From JAABRE01 sp964413275 (GTDB lineage Bacteria; Cyanobacteriota; Cyanobacteriia; Cyanobacteriales; JAABRE01): a stretch of 64,000 nucleotides of DNA. Position numbers and translations under genes: made by a program. How positions within the stretch are numbered: position 1 is the stretch's first letter; the number at the start of each line of letters is the position of its first letter. Positions 8,272-15,027 of this stretch are shown here, piece after piece. Location of the stretch: positions 23,539-87,538 of the forward strand of contig CAYPSO010000003.1 in the NCBI GenBank assembly GCA_964413275.1, given 5' to 3'. The notes beneath the pieces were generated by a model, which saw only the letters and a program-made list of their open reading frames with translations, searched no databases and was not told where the DNA came from.

Positions 8272-9054
8272 ATGTTTTTTAAGAAAACTTATTTTCAGAA
8301 GAAAAGATACGGACAAAACTGGGCAATTGTCACGGGAATTTTATGCTTAATGTTTTTGTTAGTTCCTTATACTGCAAAGACTGAGGAACTAAGTAATAAT
8401 GCTTTACCACCATCTCCAGATACTGGTTCTCCGGAGGAGGATTTTTCGGCGGCAGGAACTAGGGAAAATCATCTACTGAAAAATATATGTGGTGAAACTG
8501 GTCAAAAAATTGCTTATTTATTTGGTAATAAAAACAGAGAGTTTACTTTATCTGCTCATCCTAGTTTTTGGTTTTATATTCCCAATAATATTCAAAAGGT
8601 AGCTCAACTTAAGTTTATAGTTACAGAATTAGAAACCGGTAAGAAAATATACGATCGCACTTTACCATTTCCTGAAAAAGCTGGTGTGATGGGAATTATT
8701 ATTCCTCCAGAAGCACAATATAGTTTATCTGCTAATGTTAATTATAGTTGGAGTTTAGCTGTTGATTGTGTTGGAACAACAGGCGAATCAGAGATAGCTT
8801 TAGAAGGTTGGTTAAATCGTTTATCTTTAAGTCAAGATTTAGAAAATCAGTTAGCAACTATTTCTCCTGCAAATAAATATGAAGTTTATTTGGAAAACGA
8901 TTTACTATACGATGCTTTAGACGATTTAGCACAACGTCGCATAGCCGAACCAAATAATATTGAGTTAGAAACGGCATGGAATCAGTTATTAGTAGAATTA
9001 GGGTGGCAAGATTTAACTCCAAATTCTGTAGTTGAGCCTTATCTTTTGAATTAG
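8272..9054 (+). CDS. DUF928 family secreted protein
   Basis: 260 residues. An N-terminal hydrophobic segment (about residues 18-36, IVTGILCLMFLLVPYTAKTEE) is a signal peptide or anchor. The core carries the usual DUF928 features: AAGTRE, a conserved cysteine (KNICGETG), an HPSFWFYIP segment, and a C-terminal helical part (LYDALDDLAQRR, WNQLLVELGW). The family is widespread in cyanobacteria, often near CHASE2 or adhesin-like genes, and has no established biochemical role. Here it stands alone, divergent from DUF3172. Confidence 0.8.
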   Translation: MFFKKTYFQKKRYGQNWAIVTGILCLMFLLVPYTAKTEELSNNALPPSPDTGSPEEDFSAAGTRENHLLKNICGETGQKIAYLFGNKNREFTLSAHPSFWFYIPNNIQKVAQLKFIVTELETGKKIYDRTLPFPEKAGVMGIIIPPEAQYSLSANVNYSWSLAVDCVGTTGESEIALEGWLNRLSLSQDLENQLATISPANKYEVYLENDLLYDALDDLAQRRIAEPNNIELETAWNQLLVELGWQDLTPNSVVEPYLLN

Positions 9055-9159
9055 TACAGCAACAAAGCCAAGAAAAACTAATAAAACCTAGCCTTTATAA
9101 CTATACAAAAGAACGTTCAGTTTACATTGCCTCATACCAAGATAAAAATAAAGGGAAAA

Positions 9160-9327
9160 TAAGTTTTTATTATTTACTGGTTGCGTCCTTCTGAAGCTAT
9201 TGCTCTTGAATGGAAGCATATATCATTAGATTTTAAGTCAATTATTTTCGGTTAAGCAGTAGTAGAAACAAAATTAAAACTCTCTACCAAGACTAAAAAA
9301 TCTCGGTATATTCCTGATTTTGATTAG
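9160..9327 (+). pseudogene. Tyrosine recombinase (phage-type integrase) fragment
   Basis: The frame TGG TTG CGT CCT TCT GAA reads LRPSEAIALEWKHISLDFK, the box I region of a cyanobacterial integrase (normally TGCRPSEAIALxWKHI). A one-base deletion before CGT shifts the frame: TTTACTGGTTGC upstream reads as TGC in another frame. A TAA at ~9253 interrupts what should be an SEAVV-like stretch, and a TAG follows SRYIPDFD. Only ~55 codons survive, without the catalytic C-terminal Arg/His/Tyr. It lies 225 nt from tRNA-Leu, a usual target for such integrases. The rest of 9055-9551 shows no gene that I can support. Confidence 0.7.
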
Positions 9328-9551
9328 ATAGTATTGTTCAATATGAGTAATTTTACTTAGTTGTGAACGTTGCAATTATTTATCAACTATTTGTACCTTT
9401 CCAAGAGAATGTTAAGTATATTTACTCATTTACTCTCACGATTACTAATAGTAAATTGAGAATGTGAGACAGAATTGAGACAAGTATTACTAAAAGAGTT
9501 CACGTTGTGCAAGTGAAAGTTAAGCCATATAAGCTAATCTAATTATAATAG

Positions 9552-9633
9552 TGGGCAGAGCGAGACTCGAACTCGCACGACCGAAGCCGCCACATTTTGA
9601 GTGTGGTGCGTCTACCAATTTCGCCATCCGCCC
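9552..9633 (-). tRNA. tRNA-Leu (anticodon CAA)
   Basis: On the minus strand a full class II tRNA cloverleaf starts GGGCGGATGGCGAAATTGGT. It has an anticodon stem CCACA/TGTGG with loop CTCAAAA (anticodon CAA), a long variable arm containing CGGCTTCGGTCGTG, and a T arm with GTTCGAGTC. The acceptor stem GGGCGGA pairs with TCTGCCC and the discriminator is A. CCA is not encoded. Its 5' 22 nt overlap the end of the M48 protease frame on the same strand. Confidence 0.95.
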
Positions 9634-10481
9634 TGAATAGCATTATTAACTATACAACCTTTTTTATAATTTTGCAATAACTTTTGATATTCTTGAGAAC
9701 TAGCCCAATTTTTAATCTCTTTTGCCCTTAAAACTGGTACTGGATGAGTTAATTGAGCAGTTTGAGTAGATTTAAGCATTGCACCTAATTCTGTGTCACT
9801 AATACTTTGATAAGCTTGGGCTTGTTCAATAAAAGCTTGTAAATTTAATTTAGGTGCTAAAGTTGGACTACCTCCAGCTAATTTCATTAATACGGACATA
9901 ATTACTTCTGGATTTTGTACTGCTAAAAGTGCAGCGCGATCGCAACTAAACTCTGCACAACGTAACCATTCTAGCATCTGATTTTGTAAAGATTGAGCGA
10001 TTAAACTACCCCAACCCGGTAATAAATTAGTAGCTAAAACGATAATATTAGCCATAGTTAAATAAACACCATGTTCGCATTTTAAATGACCTAATTCATG
10101 GGCTATTACTGCTTGTATTTCTTCTGGTGTGAGCATTTCAATTAAGGAGGTATGCAACACCATAAAGGGCTGTTTTCCCCGCATGGCAAAAGTATAAGCA
10201 TTGGGAACAGGATTTTGTTGTACGTATAGCTCTGGTGGTTCTAGGTCGAGAATTTCACAGGCTTCTAAAAGTAATTTATATAAATCTGGTAATTGATTTT
10301 TATTAACCAAAATACTAGAAGCAATATTATTAAGATAAAAAAACTGTTCTGCTACTGAACCTAATACACTACGAATAGCAATATCTAATCCGGGTAATTG
10401 TTGTAAAGTTTTAGTTGCTTGTGCATCAAAAGGATGACGAAAATCGTGGGAATTTAAGCCTAATAATTTTATTTTTGTCAT
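9612..10481 (-). CDS. M48 family zinc metalloprotease
   Basis: 289 residues. The zinc site is HELGH in IAHELGHLKCEHG (about residues 135-139), with the third-ligand region CAEFSCDRAALLA downstream. A hydrophobic stretch (ANIIVLATNLLPGWGSLIA) between them is typical of membrane-associated HtpX/M48B-like proteases. Function: probably membrane protein quality control; substrate unknown. The C-terminal residues GGWRNW are read from the first bases of the tRNA-Leu gene, with the stop TAG in the tRNA D arm, so the natural tail may have been altered. It lies downstream of sufA on the same strand with a palindrome between. Confidence 0.85.
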   Translation of the reverse strand: MTKIKLLGLNSHDFRHPFDAQATKTLQQLPGLDIAIRSVLGSVAEQFFYLNNIASSILVNKNQLPDLYKLLLEACEILDLEPPELYVQQNPVPNAYTFAMRGKQPFMVLHTSLIEMLTPEEIQAVIAHELGHLKCEHGVYLTMANIIVLATNLLPGWGSLIAQSLQNQMLEWLRCAEFSCDRAALLAVQNPEVIMSVLMKLAGGSPTLAPKLNLQAFIEQAQAYQSISDTELGAMLKSTQTAQLTHPVPVLRAKEIKNWASSQEYQKLLQNYKKGCIVNNAIQGGWRNW

Positions 10482-10510
10482 TATTTTTCGATTTATTTAT
10501 ATGATTTTTA

Positions 10511-10532
10511 TAGGGTGGGCAATGCCCACTCC
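10511..10532. repeat. Dispersed GTGGGCAATGCCCAC palindrome
   Basis: GTGGGC (10515-10520) and GCCCAC (10524-10529) form a tight hairpin preceded by TAGG. The same motif recurs at 27104-27120 and inside the transposable-element copies at 39249-39265 and 44333-44349. It could end transcription between sufA and the M48 gene, but no T run follows on the minus strand. Confidence 0.6.
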
Positions 10533-10539
10533 ACAAAAA

Positions 10540-10899
10540 TTAAACACCAAAAGATTTACCACAACCGCAGGTTTGAGCAGCGTTAGGATTGGTAAATTGA
10601 AAACCACCACCAATCATGGCGTTACTATAATCTAATACTAAGCCGTAAAGATATAATAAACTTTTGCGATCGCAGACAATCTGAAAACCATCATAATCAA
10701 AAACATCATCTTGCTGTGAATTTATTGTGCTAGGATCGGCAAAATCCATCAGATAAGACATACCAGAGCATCCTCCATTTTTCACACCTACTCGCAAACA
10801 AAGATCCTTGCCCTGTTGTTCTCGTAACATTAAAACGTGCCTCAACGCAGTTTCTGTCAGTTGAATCCCTTTAGTTGGGGTTTGAGTTGCTTCTGTCAT
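10540..10899 (-). CDS. sufA: A-type iron-sulfur carrier protein (SufA/IscA family)
   Basis: A 119-residue A-type carrier that receives or passes on Fe-S clusters in the cytoplasm. The three cluster-ligand cysteines are present: Cys44 in NGGCSGMSY, and Cys111 and Cys113 in the C-terminal CGCGKSFGV. The N-terminal TKGIQLTETALRHV and the conserved FQFTNPNA match the cyanobacterial Ycf57/SufA group better than the IscA group; that subgroup choice is from memory. It is transcribed away from DUF4126 and toward the M48 gene. Confidence 0.85.
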   Translation of the reverse strand: MTEATQTPTKGIQLTETALRHVLMLREQQGKDLCLRVGVKNGGCSGMSYLMDFADPSTINSQQDDVFDYDGFQIVCDRKSLLYLYGLVLDYSNAMIGGGFQFTNPNAAQTCGCGKSFGV

Positions 10900-11025
10900 T
10901 TACTTGGTGACTCCTAAGCTTTGTTTAATATCTAAATGCTATTTTTACTATCTATTCTAGCGAGTTATTGAAAATATTTTGTTTAACATTCTGACAAAAA
11001 TTTTTTAAAAGCAAATAAAATTAGC

Positions 11026-11066
11026 AAATATCTAAATATTTAAAATAAAATATTTAGATATTTTTT
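11026..11066. promoter_or_regulatory. Perfect 15-bp A/T-rich hairpin followed by T run, between divergent genes
   Basis: AAATATCTAAATATT (11026-11040) is exactly complementary to AATATTTAGATATTT (11049-11063) across an 8-nt loop, and the right arm runs into T6. Its shape is terminator-like, but it lies upstream of both sufA (minus) and the DUF4126 gene (plus). It would therefore act in a 5' leader or as a protein-binding site. The rest of 10900-11253 shows no coding potential that I trust. Confidence 0.5.
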
Positions 11067-11253
11067 CTTGTCTTATCTAGTAAGTAGATACGCAAAAATA
11101 ATTAGATAAAAATGTTTTTACGGATAATATTTTAGGTAATGTTTGTAGAGTTTATGGTCCTATTACCCCAATACAATTTTGGATTTTTATCGAATAAAAA
11201 ATATATAATTTATATAGAAATATGTTATTTATTTACAGCATTAGTAAATTTTT

Positions 11254-11829
11254 ATGCTTATTGGACTTTTAGCTATACTATCCGCATCAGCCGCAGCAGG
11301 AATGAGAATTGCTTTACCCTTACTGGTAATTGGTTTATTGCGTCAAGAACAACTTTGGAATAATGTACCTATACTATCTCGTATTCATCCTCAAGTATTA
11401 ATTGCCATTCTTACCAGTTGGTCTTTATTTGAATTATTTGGTTCAAAAAAGTTAATGGGACAAAGAATATTACAAATCATTCAATTAATTTTTAGTCCCA
11501 TAGTAGGCGCTTTAATGGGCATTACCGTAGCTAAGATGGTTCAAATAGAATTCACACCATTGTGGATTATTGGCATTACCGGCGGAGTTTTAGCTTTAGT
11601 GATTAAATTAGTAGATGTTGGCTGGTTTTTTAGATTAAGAGGTATTCCTATTTGGGCAGTTTTTCTGGAGGATATTTTGTGTATATTTTTAGTTTTATTT
11701 GCTTTTAAAGCTCCTGAAGAGGGAGGATTAATTGCTATGTTATTACTATGGATAGCTATTCGCAGTTCTACAGAATGGCGTAATTGGTATTTAGAAAAAA
11801 AAAGCCCTACCGCATCAGAACCTGATTAA
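11254..11829 (+). CDS. DUF4126 family membrane protein
   Basis: 191 residues, almost entirely hydrophobic, with 5-6 predicted membrane helices (for example LLAILSASAAAGMRIALPLLVIGLL, SPIVGALMGITVAKMV, WIIGITGGVLALVIKLV). An N-terminal small-residue run (SASAAAGMR) and a mid-protein glycine-rich helix are typical of DUF4126. The family has no proven role; a transport function is only a guess. The short tail (EKKSPTASEPD) is cytoplasmic. It converges on hemH with a 29-nt gap. Confidence 0.8.
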   Translation: MLIGLLAILSASAAAGMRIALPLLVIGLLRQEQLWNNVPILSRIHPQVLIAILTSWSLFELFGSKKLMGQRILQIIQLIFSPIVGALMGITVAKMVQIEFTPLWIIGITGGVLALVIKLVDVGWFFRLRGIPIWAVFLEDILCIFLVLFAFKAPEEGGLIAMLLLWIAIRSSTEWRNWYLEKKSPTASEPD

Positions 11830-11858
11830 TTAAACAATAGGGATTTTTATATTCAATC

Positions 11859-13031
11859 CTATAAAATACCAAGAAAATGTAAAGGCCCATGGCCACTAAC
11901 TAATTCTATGATTACTCCCAGAAATCCTAACATGGCGAGTCTGCCATTCCAAACTTCAGCCGCAGTAGTTAAGCCCCATTCCCAACGCTCTTGGGGATAC
12001 ATTTTCATATTTTCCACAGGGTGAACTACTTCAGCAAAGGTACAAGGTTTATTATTTAATGATGTTTGAACTAAATCAGCTAAAGATTCAATAAAAAGAG
12101 GATGAGTATTTAAAGCTGGTACACGCATAAAGTTATGAATACCAGCAGATTCTGCAATCTCTCGATATTCAATATCTATTTCCTGTAAAGTTTCAATATG
12201 TTCGGAAACAAAACTAATGGGTACTACTAATATATCTTTTATTCCTTTAGTGCCTAGCTCTTTTAAGGCATCTTCTGTGTAAGGTTGCAACCATTCCACA
12301 GGGCCTACCCGACTTTGATAAGCTAAGGTATAATCGTTACTACGATTTAAGGTTTCCATAATTAGCTTAGTACATTCTTCAATTTCTTGTTGATAAGGAT
12401 CGCCTGCTTCATCTACATAGCTTTGAGGTACTCCGTGGGCACTGAAGAAAATATGCACTTGCTCAGATTGAGGATGTTTATCCAATTCAGTAGCAATTAA
12501 ATTGGCCATGGCTTGCAAATAGCCTTGATGATTGTACCAAGAAGGAATAATAGTATATTCAAGTTTTTTTAATTGTGGATCTTGAGCCCACATTTCTTCT
12601 AAAACTCGAAAGCTAGAACCACTGGTACTAATAGAAAATTGTGGATATAAGGGTAATATAACTAATTTTTGCAGATTATCTTGTTTAATTTCGGCGATCG
12701 CTTCTTCTGTAAAAGGATACCAGTAACGCATTCCAATATATACTTTAACCTCAGAATTTTCTGTTTTTAATTTTTCTTCTAAAGCCTTACTTTGTTGTTC
12801 TGTAATCTTTCTTAATGGAGAGCCTCCTCCAATTTCTAAGTAATTGTCCTGAGATTTTTTAGCTCTTAAAGTAGAAATTAGCCATGCAAGGGGTTTTTGC
12901 ATCCATTTAGCCGGTAATCTGATAATTTCTGGGTCAGAAAACAAATTAAACAGAAAAGGACGCACATCCTCTATTTTATCTGGACCACCTAAATTTAATA
13001 ATAAAACTCCAAAACGCCCCATAGTTTTCAC
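11859..13031 (-). CDS. hemH: Ferrochelatase with C-terminal chlorophyll a/b-binding-like domain
   Basis: Inserts Fe2+ into protoporphyrin IX, the last step of haem synthesis, at the membrane. The catalytic region (about residues 1-320) has GVLLLNLGGPD, the active-site His in FSAHGVPQSYV, and the conserved Glu in SEHIETLQEIDIEY. A linker leads to a single HLIP/CAB-like helix at the end (EVWNGRLAMLGFLGVIIEL), containing the ExxNxRxAM chlorophyll-binding motif. This two-part layout is characteristic of cyanobacterial and plastid ferrochelatases and links haem synthesis to chlorophyll status. Start: MKTMGRFGV; the second ATG (13020-13022) gives the more usual MGRFGVLLLNLGGP. Confidence 0.97.
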   Translation of the reverse strand: MKTMGRFGVLLLNLGGPDKIEDVRPFLFNLFSDPEIIRLPAKWMQKPLAWLISTLRAKKSQDNYLEIGGGSPLRKITEQQSKALEEKLKTENSEVKVYIGMRYWYPFTEEAIAEIKQDNLQKLVILPLYPQFSISTSGSSFRVLEEMWAQDPQLKKLEYTIIPSWYNHQGYLQAMANLIATELDKHPQSEQVHIFFSAHGVPQSYVDEAGDPYQQEIEECTKLIMETLNRSNDYTLAYQSRVGPVEWLQPYTEDALKELGTKGIKDILVVPISFVSEHIETLQEIDIEYREIAESAGIHNFMRVPALNTHPLFIESLADLVQTSLNNKPCTFAEVVHPVENMKMYPQERWEWGLTTAAEVWNGRLAMLGFLGVIIELVSGHGPLHFLGIL

Positions 13032-13114
13032 AATTTACTAAAAATTTTTATTTTCTTTACTAATTGTAACAATATATCTTTTTATTCGTTTAACTTTTTT
13101 AACTTTTAATGTCA

Positions 13115-13260
13115 AGATGTGAACTACCCCGCCCTGTCTAACGACGAGGGCGGAGCTTCGGACTTCACAGGAGACTGCCTCAAAACCGACTTACGTCCGC
13201 CTTTTGGTCTTACATCTCCTCCATCCGCAGAGACGGGTGTTCCCCCCGTCTGTAACATCC
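13115..13260 (-). ncRNA. Candidate omega RNA at the tnpB 3' end
   Basis: TnpB proteins use an RNA made from the 3' end of their own gene and the right end of the element. Here the last ~130 nt of tnpB and the terminal stem (CCGCCCT 13129-13135 with AGGGCGG 13147-13153) occupy that place. The tnpB stop codon (13124-13126) falls just beyond the stem. On the minus strand the scaffold would end near GGGGTAGTTCAC, and the bases after it (toward 13110) would act as the guide. Placement is by analogy only. Confidence 0.4.
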
Positions 13261-14286
13261 TCAGTCCTTCTGCTCTAATGTTCATCGCCGCATTACCATC
13301 ACGGTCATGGAGAGTTCCACAATGGGGACAAGTCCATTGTCTGACATTTAGTGGCATTTCGCCTATTTGATAAAAACAGTTAGAGCAAGTTTTAGAACTA
13401 GGAAACCATCTGTCAATTTCTATTAGCAAACCACTTTTTTCTTTGAGCTTATAGTCGATGAAATTGACAAACATTCCCCAACCTACATCTGAGATTGCCT
13501 TTGCTAATTTGTGATTACGAACCATGCCCTTGACGTTTAGATTCTCAACGACTACCACCTGTGATTTATCCACTATTTTTCTTGATAGTTTATGGAGGTA
13601 ATCTTGGCGAGCATTACTTATACGTTCGTGTACTTTAGCTACTAGCTTTCTAGCTTTTTCTCTTGATTTTGAACCTTTCTCTTTATGGGATAATTTTTGC
13701 TGTTTACGAGCTAAGTTTTTTTCGTGCCTTTTTAGATGCTTGGGATTAGCATACTTGCTAACTTTTTCACCATCAAAAGTTACAGCAAAGTCTAATAAAC
13801 CGAGGTCAATTCCTGTTGTTTTACCAATCCCCCCTTTAGTTCCCCCCTTACCAAGGGGGGTTAGGGGGGATGGGAATTTCTCTTTTGTGTCAAACAAAAG
13901 ACTAGCATAATATTTCCCAGAAGGTGTTCTGCTAATGGTAACAGTTTTAATTTCCCCTTCAAAAATGCGATGAATTGAGGCTTTTACTAACCCATTTATC
14001 TTAGGTAATTTAAGTTCACCATCGACTATTTTTACGCTTTGAGGGAACTGAATTGACTGCTTTCCTTGATAACTTTTGAAACGAGGATATTTAGCTCGTT
14101 TTTCAAAGAAATTTTTGAAAGCTTTGGTCAGATTAAGGGTAGCGGATTGCAAAACTTGAGAATGACATTCCCCTAACCAGGCGGAAGAAACCGCTCTCTT
14201 TAGCTTAGGTAATTCCTTGTTAAGTGCAATTTGGCTAACTCCCTTACCTGTTTGTTTATATGTTTCATTACACAAATTGAGCGCAA
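13124..14286 (-). CDS. tnpB: TnpB-type RNA-guided endonuclease, N-terminus lost in an assembly gap
   Basis: The RuvC-like nuclease core is present: first Asp in GIDLGLLDFAV, Glu in VVVENLNVKGM, and last Asp in HDRDGNAAMNI. A zinc finger (CSNCFYQIG...CPHC) lies between the last two. The N-terminal ALNLCNETYKQTGKG and FFEKRAKYPRFKSYQGKQS segments are typical of the OrfB/TnpB helical region. The start is missing: the frame enters 100 N at 14287, and the residues decoded beyond the gap do not look like TnpB. A GC-rich dispersed repeat (13829-13870) is inserted in frame just before the first RuvC Asp and adds SPLTPLGKGGTKGG. Whether this copy is active is unclear. Confidence 0.85.
13829..13870. 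repeat. GC-rich dispersed repeat inside tnpB
   Basis: CCCCCTT...CCCCCCTTACCAAGGGGGG...TTAGGGGGGA is an interrupted palindrome that contrasts sharply with its AT-rich surroundings. A related copy containing CCTTACCAAGGGGGG occurs in the PilW-like gene at 19352-19413. In tnpB it keeps the frame and encodes about 14 extra residues between KEKF and IGKTTGIDLG. Confidence 0.8.
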
Positions 14287-14386
14287 NNNNNNNNNNNNNN
14301 NNNNNNNNNNNNNNNNNNNNNNNNNNNNNNNNNNNNNNNNNNNNNNNNNNNNNNNNNNNNNNNNNNNNNNNNNNNNNNNNNNNNNN
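14287..14386. other. Assembly gap of exactly 100 N
   Basis: The left flank ends GAGCGCAA and the right flank begins AGCGCAAG, so both contig ends share AGCGCAA. The round gap size and shared ends suggest a scaffolding gap whose real length may be short or even negative. Reading frames crossing it are not reliable. Confidence 0.95.
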
Positions 14387-14451
14387 AGCGCAAGATTTTG
14401 ATTTTGTGTATTTGTGTATTATTGAGGGGAACTTATATTTTGGTCGCCATT

Positions 14452-14477
14452 CATCCCCACACGGAAAGCGAGGGATG
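14452..14477. other. Hairpin at the presumed left end of the TnpB element
   Basis: CATCCC (14452-14457) pairs with GGGATG (14472-14477) around a short loop. A further GG follows the second arm and CC the first. Subterminal hairpins of this kind mark IS200/IS605 ends. Confidence 0.45.
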
Positions 14478-14595
14478 GGGAATTCTGGCGACATTTCAGT
14501 TAATTGATTATAAATCATAAGCAATTAACTATTACCTCAATTATTAGATATAATGGCAGGTTGGACTTAAAATAACCGTTATGGAGGTAAAAATC

Positions 14596-14832
14596 ATGGC
14601 TCGTCAATGCCAACTCACAGGTAAAAAAGCTAATAATGCTTTCGCTGTATCCCACTCCCATCGTCGAACCAAAAGATTACAACACGCTAATTTACAGTCA
14701 AAACGAGTTTGGTGGGCTGAAGGAAAACGTTGGGTAAAATTACTACTTTCCACTAGAGCGATTAAAACTCTTGAAAAAAAGGGTCTTCAAGCGATGGCCA
14801 AAGAAGCTGGGATTAATCTTAATAAATACTAA
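14596..14832 (+). CDS. rpmB: 50S ribosomal protein L28
   Basis: 78 residues, MARQCQLTGKKANNAF..., the normal bacterial L28 length and ending KEAGINLNKY. An ATG at 14581 is also in frame, but GGAGGT (14583-14588) lies between the two start codons and is correctly spaced for 14596. The earlier ATG is therefore part of the leader, not the start. TATAAT at 14549-14554 could be its -10 box. A strong hairpin follows the gene at 14859. The zinc-binding cysteine pairs of some L28 proteins are only partly present (one Cys near the N-terminus). Confidence 0.96.
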   Translation: MARQCQLTGKKANNAFAVSHSHRRTKRLQHANLQSKRVWWAEGKRWVKLLLSTRAIKTLEKKGLQAMAKEAGINLNKY

Positions 14833-14858
14833 TTTTATGGCAATTTCCTGCCAACTAC

Positions 14859-14880
14859 GTCCGCATCATGCGGACTTTAT
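14859..14880 (+). terminator. Rho-independent-type terminator after rpmB
   Basis: GTCCGCA-TCA-TGCGGAC is a perfect 7-bp GC-rich stem, followed by TTTATATTTTAT. Confidence 0.75.
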
Positions 14881-15027
14881 ATTTTATAGCATTGTTTAAG
14901 TGACTTAAATCACAAATAATTATTAATATAATCACACATTATCAATTGATAACAAATATATAATTGAAACAGATAAATAAAAATTTATAAATATTCTTAA
15001 AAATCATAACAAACTCAATAATTAACT

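Larger units (their letters stand above)
13115..14500 (-). mobile_element. IS200/IS605-type element carrying only tnpB (IS1341-like), with assembly gap
   Basis: On the minus strand a tnpB gene lies between an upstream hairpin (14452-14477) and a GC-rich hairpin at the 3' end (13129-13153, CCGCCCT/AGGGCGG). This matches the subterminal hairpins of IS200/IS605 elements. No tnpA is visible on either side: hemH follows at 13031 and rpmB at 14596. The exact ends cannot be fixed because these elements leave no target duplication and the left part contains 100 N. Confidence 0.65.

Noticed and set aside
10511..10532. Calling the GTGGGCAATGCCCAC palindromes rho-independent terminators
   Set aside because: They recur at unrelated positions, including inside a transposase tail, and lack T runs; treated as dispersed repeats.
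11139..11363. 74-codon plus-strand frame upstream of DUF4126
   Set aside because: It overlaps the DUF4126 start in another frame, is low-complexity and has no recognisable pattern.
13119..13370. Plus-strand reading frame over the TnpB C-terminus
   Set aside because: It is the antisense of the conserved zinc-finger and RuvC-III region of tnpB and has no family resemblance.
14217..14507. Frame crossing the N gap on the plus strand, and the TnpB N-terminus decoded beyond the gap
   Set aside because: Any frame across 100 artificial N is meaningless; the residues decoded right of the gap do not resemble TnpB.
14581..14595. Upstream ATG as the L28 start
   Set aside because: The Shine-Dalgarno GGAGGT lies after this ATG, and the ATG at 14596 gives the conserved MARQCQLTGKK start.
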